A stretch of 10,078 nt of DNA from Devosia sp. (GTDB taxonomy: Bacteria > Pseudomonadota > Alphaproteobacteria > Rhizobiales > Devosiaceae), in contig JANXSI010000708.1 in the NCBI GenBank assembly GCA_025352765.1, forward strand, positions 1 to 10,078. The letters are read 5' to 3'. Position 1 is the first letter of the stretch. Every line of letters begins with the position of its first letter. Below the pieces are notes generated by a model. That model was not told the origin of the DNA. It was given only the letters and a program-made list of their open reading frames with translations, and searched no databases. Shown here piece by piece: positions 6,161 to 10,078 of this stretch. The translations under genes and the position numbers were made by a program.

Positions 6161-6212
6161 CGGAACCAGTAGCCCGGTATGTCAGAAGCCGTACCGAGCC
6201 CATTTGGTTCCG
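6161..6212. repeat. Nested inverted repeats between engB and the small gene
   Basis: Outer arms CGGAACC (6161-6167) and GGTTCCG (6206-6212), 7 bp, enclose inner arms CGGTA (6175-6179) and TACCG (6192-6196), 5 bp. On the minus-strand transcript this lies after the engB stop and just before the small gene's ribosome binding site. It could be a terminator without T-run or a leader structure. Confidence 0.4.
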
Positions 6213-6242
6213 CGGCCGACGTAATACAGCCGCCCAGGCACG

Positions 6243-6875
6243 TCAGCTGTTGACGATGTAGGCGATCTCCGCACGCAGGATATCCATGCCGAACTTGGTT
6301 TCGGAGGAAGTGATCACGAGGTCCGGGTGTGCGGCCGGACGCTTGGCGATGGCGGCCTTGGTGGCGGCAATCACAGCGTCGAGTTCGGTGACCGAGGGCT
6401 TGTCGGCCTTGGTCAGCACCACCTGGTAGCTGACCGCGGTCTTGTCGAGTTCGTTCATCACCGTCAGGTCGTTGTCCTTGGGGCCGTGCCGGCCGTCGAC
6501 CAGCACATAGACGCGGCGCAGGTTCGGGCGGCCCGTCAGGTACTGGTGGATGAGCTTGGTCCAGGCCGCCACCTTATCGCGAGGCGCTTGGGCGAAGCCG
6601 TAGCCGGGCATGTCGACGATCCTCAGCGGCGACAGCTCGGCTTCGAAGATGTTGAGCTCCTGCGTCCGGCCGGGCGTGTTGGAGGTGCGCGCGAGGTTGG
6701 TCGTTCCCGTCAGCGAATTGATCAGCGACGACTTGCCGACGTTCGAACGCCCCGCGAACGCGATTTCTACGCGATCCGTCGGGGGTAAATCAGCGATACG
6801 TACGCATCCCTTGATGAAGACAAATGGCCGCGCGAACATCAGGCGGCCGGCTTCAATGTTGAGGTTCTCGTTCAT
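6243..6875 (-). CDS. engB: Ribosome biogenesis GTP-binding protein EngB (YihA/YsxC)
   Basis: EngB is a small essential GTPase that helps assemble the large ribosomal subunit and has been linked to cell division. The 210-residue protein has all GTPase motifs in order: G1 AGRSNVGKSS at about 41-50, G2 within NTPGRTQ at 66-72, G3 DMPGYG at 88-93, G4 TKAD at 155-158, and G5 ITSSETKFG near the C-terminus. Length is normal for the family. The start at 6875 is chosen because the family's N-terminus begins near there; the frame runs on to 7364, but that overlaps the sulfotransferase gene out of frame. It follows the sulfotransferase-like gene by 31 nt on the same strand and is probably the last member of the rpmH-rnpA-yidC unit. 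A hairpin sits directly at its start codon. Confidence 0.96.
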   Translation of the reverse strand: MNENLNIEAGRLMFARPFVFIKGCVRIADLPPTDRVEIAFAGRSNVGKSSLINSLTGTTNLARTSNTPGRTQELNIFEAELSPLRIVDMPGYGFAQAPRDKVAAWTKLIHQYLTGRPNLRRVYVLVDGRHGPKDNDLTVMNELDKTAVSYQVVLTKADKPSVTELDAVIAATKAAIAKRPAAHPDLVITSSETKFGMDILRAEIAYIVNS

Positions 6876-6892
6876 GGCGCTTCTTAAGCGCC
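6876..6892 (-). promoter_or_regulatory. Hairpin abutting the engB start codon
   Basis: GGCGCTT (6876-6882) and AAGCGCC (6886-6892) form a perfect 7-bp stem with a 3-nt loop. In the mRNA the stem ends at the nucleotide before the ATG and contains the only purine-rich stretch (AAGAAG) that could serve as ribosome binding site. It could damp engB translation or couple it to the upstream gene. A second small stem (ACCGC/GCGGT) lies immediately upstream. Confidence 0.45.
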
Positions 6893-6906
6893 AACCGCCC
6901 GGCGGT

Positions 6907-7596
6907 CTATAGCGGGTAGCCGAAGGCGCGTTTTTCGATGCCCAGTTCTGTGAGGCCGCGCGAAAACTCCCCCCAGTTCTTGACCCTAAGTCCAACAGAA
7001 CGCTCGCGATCCTGCTTCTTGAGGCCTTCGAACGAAAAGCTTGCCGGAACGCGCAGGGTGATGCCGACCTGCGCCGCCGCGGCGGAAAACCGCCGCAGAA
7101 CGGCTTCGTCGGGCACACTGATATGAGTTTCGTAGCGCAGCACCGGCAGCGGCAGGGCCCGCCGTTCGAGCCAGACCTTCCAGTGCGCGTACCACGCCTC
7201 CTGCTCGTCGAGCCAAGTGGCAAACCGCTTTGCCTCGAGCTTGACCTTGACCGGGGTGAGGTCGGTGTCGCGCCAGGCATCGAGCGCGGCAGCCTTGGCG
7301 AGCGACACGTAGGCATCGATCTGCCGGCGGACGACGAAGATCGCCCGCATCCCGCTGCGTGCAAGGATCTCTCGCTCCACCAGATCGCGTTGCAGCGCGG
7401 TTGTGGCCTTCAGTACAATCAGTGACTTACGCGCCGCCCGTGCCTCCAGTTCGGCGAGGCCGATCTTGCCCCCGGCATCCTGCGGACCGTCAGCAAAAAG
7501 GCCGTCGCAGGGTGCGACGGCCTCGAAATTGCGGAGCAGGGCCATGAGGTGACCGGTGCCGGTTCTGGGACCGGTGATCAGCGTGATCCCGTCCAT
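6907..7596 (-). CDS. Sulfotransferase-like P-loop protein
   Basis: A 229-residue cytoplasmic protein that resembles the sulfotransferase family, enzymes that move a sulfuryl group from PAPS to an acceptor. TLITGPRTGTGHLMALL at about residues 5-21 resembles the 5'-phosphosulfate binding loop, although the usual RSGTT reads RTGTG. RAIFVVRRQIDAYVSLAKA at about 84-102 matches the 3'-phosphate binding motif (R91 and S98 in the expected arrangement). LRYETHI at about 153 resembles the usual conserved strand. The acceptor cannot be told from sequence: lipid, polysaccharide and protein are all possible. It starts 10 nt after the yidC stop and ends 31 nt before engB, all on one strand, so it is probably co-transcribed with them. 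Such a gene is not a usual member of this cluster. The family call is moderate because the sequence is divergent. Confidence 0.72.
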   Translation of the reverse strand: MDGITLITGPRTGTGHLMALLRNFEAVAPCDGLFADGPQDAGGKIGLAELEARAARKSLIVLKATTALQRDLVEREILARSGMRAIFVVRRQIDAYVSLAKAAALDAWRDTDLTPVKVKLEAKRFATWLDEQEAWYAHWKVWLERRALPLPVLRYETHISVPDEAVLRRFSAAAAQVGITLRVPASFSFEGLKKQDRERSVGLRVKNWGEFSRGLTELGIEKRAFGYPL

Positions 7597-7606
7597 CGGC
7601 CTACTC

Positions 7607-9457
7607 TCAGGTCGAGCTGGCCTTGGGCGCTTTGCGCAGCCCCAGTGAGGTCAGGATGTTGCCGAAGAGGTCAACCTTGGCGCCATGCCGTGCCATGATG
7701 AAATACTGCTGGCAGATGGACAGGAAGTTGTTCCAGCTCCAGTAGATCACCAGACCCGCCGGGAACGTCCCAAGCATGAAGGTGAAGATCACCGGCATCC
7801 AGTTGAAGATCATGGCCTGCGCCGGATCCGGCGGCGGCGGATTGAGTCGCATCTGCACCCACATCGTGGCGCCCATGATCAGCGGCCAGACGCCCAGATG
7901 CGCGAGCCCCCCGACCAGAGGCAGTGCTGTCGGATCCCAGGGGATTAGGCCGAAAAGCGTGAAGATGTTGGTCGGGTCCTGCGCCGCCAGATCCTGAATC
8001 CAGCCGAAGAACGGCGCGTGGCGCATGTCGAGGCTGATGAAGATCACCGTGTAGAGCGAAAAGAACACCGGGATCTGGATCAGGACCGGCCAGCAGCCCG
8101 AGAGCGGATTGATCTTTTCGCGCTTGTACAGCTCCATCATCGCCTGCTGCTGCGCAGCACGGTCGTCCTTGAAGCGCTCCTGCATCGCCTTCATCTCGGG
8201 CTGTACCCGCCGCATCGCTGCCATCGAGGCGTAGGACCTGCTGGCGAGCGGGAAGAACAGCGCTTTGACGATGACCGTCATGGCGAGCATGGCGAGCCCG
8301 AAATTGCCGAGGAAGCCGTAGAGGAATTTCAAGAGGAAGAACATCGGCTTGGTGATGAAGAAGAACCAGCCCCAGTCGATCAGCAGATCGAAGCGGTCGA
8401 ACTTCTTTTCAGTCTCGTAAGAGGCCAGAACCGCCTCTTCCTTGGCGCCAGCGAATACATAGCTGATATCTTGTGCGGTCGCGCCCTTGGCGATCGTGAC
8501 CGGCGTCGCGCCAACAAAGCTCGTCTGGTATTCGTCAAGGCTGTTGGGCTTGAGATAGGTAAACTGCGCGTTGATCAGCTCACCCGGGGTCGCGACGACC
8601 GCAGTTGCCCAGTACTTGTCGGTGAACCCGAGCCAGCCCGTGGTGTTTTCCAGCTTGATCTGCTTGTCGCCCTGGAGGTCGGTGTATTTCTTGGACACTT
8701 GGTTGTTCGAGCCGAGGATGCCGACCGGTCCTTCGTGCTGGACGAAGAAGTTCTGCACCTTGGGAGTCCCCTCGCGCACGATGCGCGAGTAGGGGAAAAG
8801 CGACACGTCCGCTGCCGATTGGTTCTCGACGGACTGCGTCACGGTGAACAAATAGTGCGCGTCGACCGCGAACGTGCGACGGAAAATCAAGCCGGCGCCA
8901 TTGTCCCACTTCAGCGTGACAGGCGACGCTTCGGTCAGCTTCGCGTCGGCGGCGCCTTCGACGGCCCATTTTGCATCCTGCGGCGCCGCGAGCTGGCCTG
9001 CAGCGGTCGTCCAGCCCTGCTCGATATAATAGCCGTTGGGCACACCTGACGGCGTCAGGAGCGTGATGATCGGCGATTCGGGGTTGGTGGTTTCCCGGTA
9101 GTTCTTGAGCTCGAGGTCATCGAGCCGCGCGCCGGTGAGATTGATCGAGCCCTTGAGGGCTGCGGTCTCGATCTGGACCCGGGGGGAAGCCGCAATTGCT
9201 GCGGGACGGTCGGCAAACACCTGCGTGCCCGAGGTCGCTGGCGCCGTCGCCGCGGTCGTGCCCGCCGGGGCGGTGGTGCCGTTGGCCGTCGTCGTGGTGG
9301 CTAGGCCCGGATTGGCCGCGGCGGCCTGCTCGGCGGCGAGTTGCGCTGCCTGCTGCGCCCGCTGCTGCTGAGGCCCCGCGATGAAGAACTGCCAGCCGAA
9401 CAACACCGCCACGCTGAGCACAACGGCGAGGATCATATTGCGGTTGGTTTCGTTCAT
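7607..9457 (-). CDS. yidC: Membrane protein insertase YidC
   Basis: YidC inserts and folds inner-membrane proteins, alone or with SecYEG. The 616-residue protein has the Gram-negative layout: an N-terminal membrane anchor at about 8-27 (MILAVVLSVAVLFGWQFFIAG), a Q/A- then T/A-rich linker to about residue 80, a large periplasmic beta domain to about 350, and a C-terminal membrane core. The core contains FGLAMLAMTVIVKALFFPL, the cytoplasmic hairpin ending in YKREKINPLSGCWPVLIQIP, and NWMPVIFTFMLGTFPAGLVIYW. All conserved elements are intact. Its ATG overlaps the rnpA stop by 4 nt (ATGA), indicating translational coupling, and AGGA lies just upstream of the ATG. The small yidD gene often found between rnpA and yidC is absent. 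Confidence 0.98.
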   Translation of the reverse strand: MNETNRNMILAVVLSVAVLFGWQFFIAGPQQQRAQQAAQLAAEQAAAANPGLATTTTANGTTAPAGTTAATAPATSGTQVFADRPAAIAASPRVQIETAALKGSINLTGARLDDLELKNYRETTNPESPIITLLTPSGVPNGYYIEQGWTTAAGQLAAPQDAKWAVEGAADAKLTEASPVTLKWDNGAGLIFRRTFAVDAHYLFTVTQSVENQSAADVSLFPYSRIVREGTPKVQNFFVQHEGPVGILGSNNQVSKKYTDLQGDKQIKLENTTGWLGFTDKYWATAVVATPGELINAQFTYLKPNSLDEYQTSFVGATPVTIAKGATAQDISYVFAGAKEEAVLASYETEKKFDRFDLLIDWGWFFFITKPMFFLLKFLYGFLGNFGLAMLAMTVIVKALFFPLASRSYASMAAMRRVQPEMKAMQERFKDDRAAQQQAMMELYKREKINPLSGCWPVLIQIPVFFSLYTVIFISLDMRHAPFFGWIQDLAAQDPTNIFTLFGLIPWDPTALPLVGGLAHLGVWPLIMGATMWVQMRLNPPPPDPAQAMIFNWMPVIFTFMLGTFPAGLVIYWSWNNFLSICQQYFIMARHGAKVDLFGNILTSLGLRKAPKASST

Positions 9458-9831
9458 GGTCCTGCGGTCCCGGCGTCACGCGGCTTGGCGTGCACTTTGG
9501 CTATGGCGGAAGAAAGGTCGGAGACGACTTTCGAAAAAGGCAGGCTCAACGCCTCTCGGCGGCCGACCAGCACGTAGTCATGTTGGGTCTGAAACTGGTC
9601 GCCGCAAGCCCGGGCGGCTGCGCGCAACCGCCGCTTGATGCGGTTGCGCTCGGGCGAATTGCCGACTTTCTTTGTCACGGTGAGGCCAATGCCCGGTTCG
9701 AGCTGCTCCACCGCAATAATTTGCAGCGAAAAACCAGTCCGCCCGGCCCGGAGCCCGCGCGCAGCGTTGAGAAACTGCGCCCGCTTGCGGAGGCGCCTTA
9801 GAACCACAGGCTGCTTTGGCTCGGCCGTCAT
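9454..9831 (-). CDS. rnpA: Ribonuclease P protein component
   Basis: RnpA is the protein subunit of RNase P and helps the catalytic RNA bind and trim the 5' ends of precursor tRNAs. The 125-residue basic protein begins with RLRKRAQFLNAARG (about 13-26) and carries the RNR signature in GLTVTKKVGNSPERNRIKRRLR at about 49-70. Family length is normal. The start at 9831 has GAGG about six nt upstream. It begins 12 nt after the rpmH stop, and its own stop overlaps the yidC start, so it is cotranscribed with both. The C-terminal tail after about residue 105 is variable in the family and shows nothing notable. Confidence 0.96.
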   Translation of the reverse strand: MTAEPKQPVVLRRLRKRAQFLNAARGLRAGRTGFSLQIIAVEQLEPGIGLTVTKKVGNSPERNRIKRRLRAAARACGDQFQTQHDYVLVGRREALSLPFSKVVSDLSSAIAKVHAKPRDAGTAGP

Positions 9832-9843
9832 GCGGCCTCGTCC

Positions 9844-9978
9844 TTAGGCTGAGAGCTTCTTGCGGCCCATGGCGCGGCGCAGATTGAGAATCTTGCGGCC
9901 GTTCTTGGTCGCCATGCGGGCACGGAAACCGTGGCGGCGGGTGCGCACGAGGACGCTCGGCTGGAAAGTACGTTTCAT
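9844..9978 (-). CDS. rpmH: 50S ribosomal protein L34
   Basis: L34 is a very small, basic protein of the large ribosomal subunit. The 44 residues read MKRTFQPSVLVRTRRHGFRA, then RMATKNGRKILNLRRAMGRK, then KLSA, which matches the universal family pattern of KRTFQPS, RRHGFRARM and GRKxLSA. It is the first gene of the rpmH-rnpA-yidC group; rnpA begins 12 nt after its stop. The Shine-Dalgarno sequence upstream of 9978 is weak. Confidence 0.97.
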   Translation of the reverse strand: MKRTFQPSVLVRTRRHGFRARMATKNGRKILNLRRAMGRKKLSA

Positions 9979-10025
9979 AGTTTCACACCACGCCGGGCGC
10001 GGTCCTCTTAAGTCTGAACTTGCGC

Positions 10026-10055
10026 TAGATCGCGCCGCGGCGGCAAAGCCAGCAA
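10026..10055 (-). promoter_or_regulatory. Possible promoter upstream of rpmH
   Basis: On the minus strand TTGCTG (10055-10050) and GATCTA (10031-10026) are 18 nt apart and loosely resemble -35 and -10 boxes. Transcription would start near 10020, about 42 nt before rpmH. The matches are modest, and the real promoter may lie elsewhere in the final 100 nt or beyond the window. Confidence 0.25.
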
Positions 10056-10078
10056 ATGCCGACCCGTTGCACGGGGCA

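Noticed and set aside
6876..7364. N-terminal extension of EngB
   Set aside because: Arg/Ser-rich text overlapping the sulfotransferase-like gene in another frame; EngB homology starts at 6875.
8018..9049. A 343-codon open frame on the plus strand
   Set aside because: It lies wholly opposite yidC, has a composition dominated by R, E, D and H as expected from antisense of GC-rich coding DNA, and matches no family.
10063..10075. Small hairpin CCCGT-TGC-ACGGG at the right edge
   Set aside because: Only 5 bp with no T-run and at the window end; not enough to call a terminator.
1..10078. CRISPR array, tRNA or rRNA gene, insertion sequence, prophage or toxin-antitoxin locus
   Set aside because: No regularly spaced repeats, RNA gene signatures, transposase or integrase motifs, or terminal inverted repeats were seen on either strand.

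Overview
The window is GC-rich DNA from an alphaproteobacterium, most likely of the order Hyphomicrobiales (rhizobia and relatives such as Devosia). The evidence is the minus-strand order rpmH, rnpA, yidC, engB, argB, an arrangement known from that group, plus strongly C/G-ending codons and ArgB and L34 proteins that read like rhizobial ones. The genus call is only a guess.

Right half, minus strand (about 10078 down to 6243): a housekeeping block. A leader and possible promoter precede rpmH (ribosomal protein L34). Next come rnpA (RNase P protein), yidC (inner-membrane insertase, overlapping rnpA by 4 nt), a sulfotransferase-like gene and engB (ribosome-assembly GTPase). These are so tightly packed that they probably form one transcription unit. 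The sulfotransferase-like gene is the odd member. The next gene usually expected, argB, lies at the far left edge (1-317, truncated by the window). About 5.9 kb of mainly plus-strand genes separate it from engB.

Middle and left, mostly plus strand (431-5985): an accessory, stress-flavoured segment. It starts with an ECF sigma factor and its overlapping RskA-type membrane anti-sigma factor (431-1683). A second, unrelated ECF module follows: a DGPF/YCII-domain protein and a long ECF42-type sigma factor with a C-terminal regulatory extension (1995-3602). Upstream of that module is a TGTC-N19-CGTC sequence that resembles an ECF41/ECF42 target promoter. After a 430-nt gap come a secreted fasciclin-domain protein (4033-4599) with a strong terminator-like hairpin, a probable Tat-exported methionine sulfoxide reductase B (4697-5218) and a class I glutamine amidotransferase (5284-5985). 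A small minus-strand hypothetical gene (5975-6148) overlaps the amidotransferase tail to tail.

How the parts may work together: SigK/RskA control of fasciclin-domain proteins is established in mycobacteria. Here a SigK/RskA-like pair sits about 2.3 kb from a fasciclin gene followed by an exported methionine sulfoxide repair enzyme. A plausible inference is an envelope oxidative-stress module. No shared promoter motif was found by eye, so the link is contextual. All families are recognisable; no clearly undescribed system was found.
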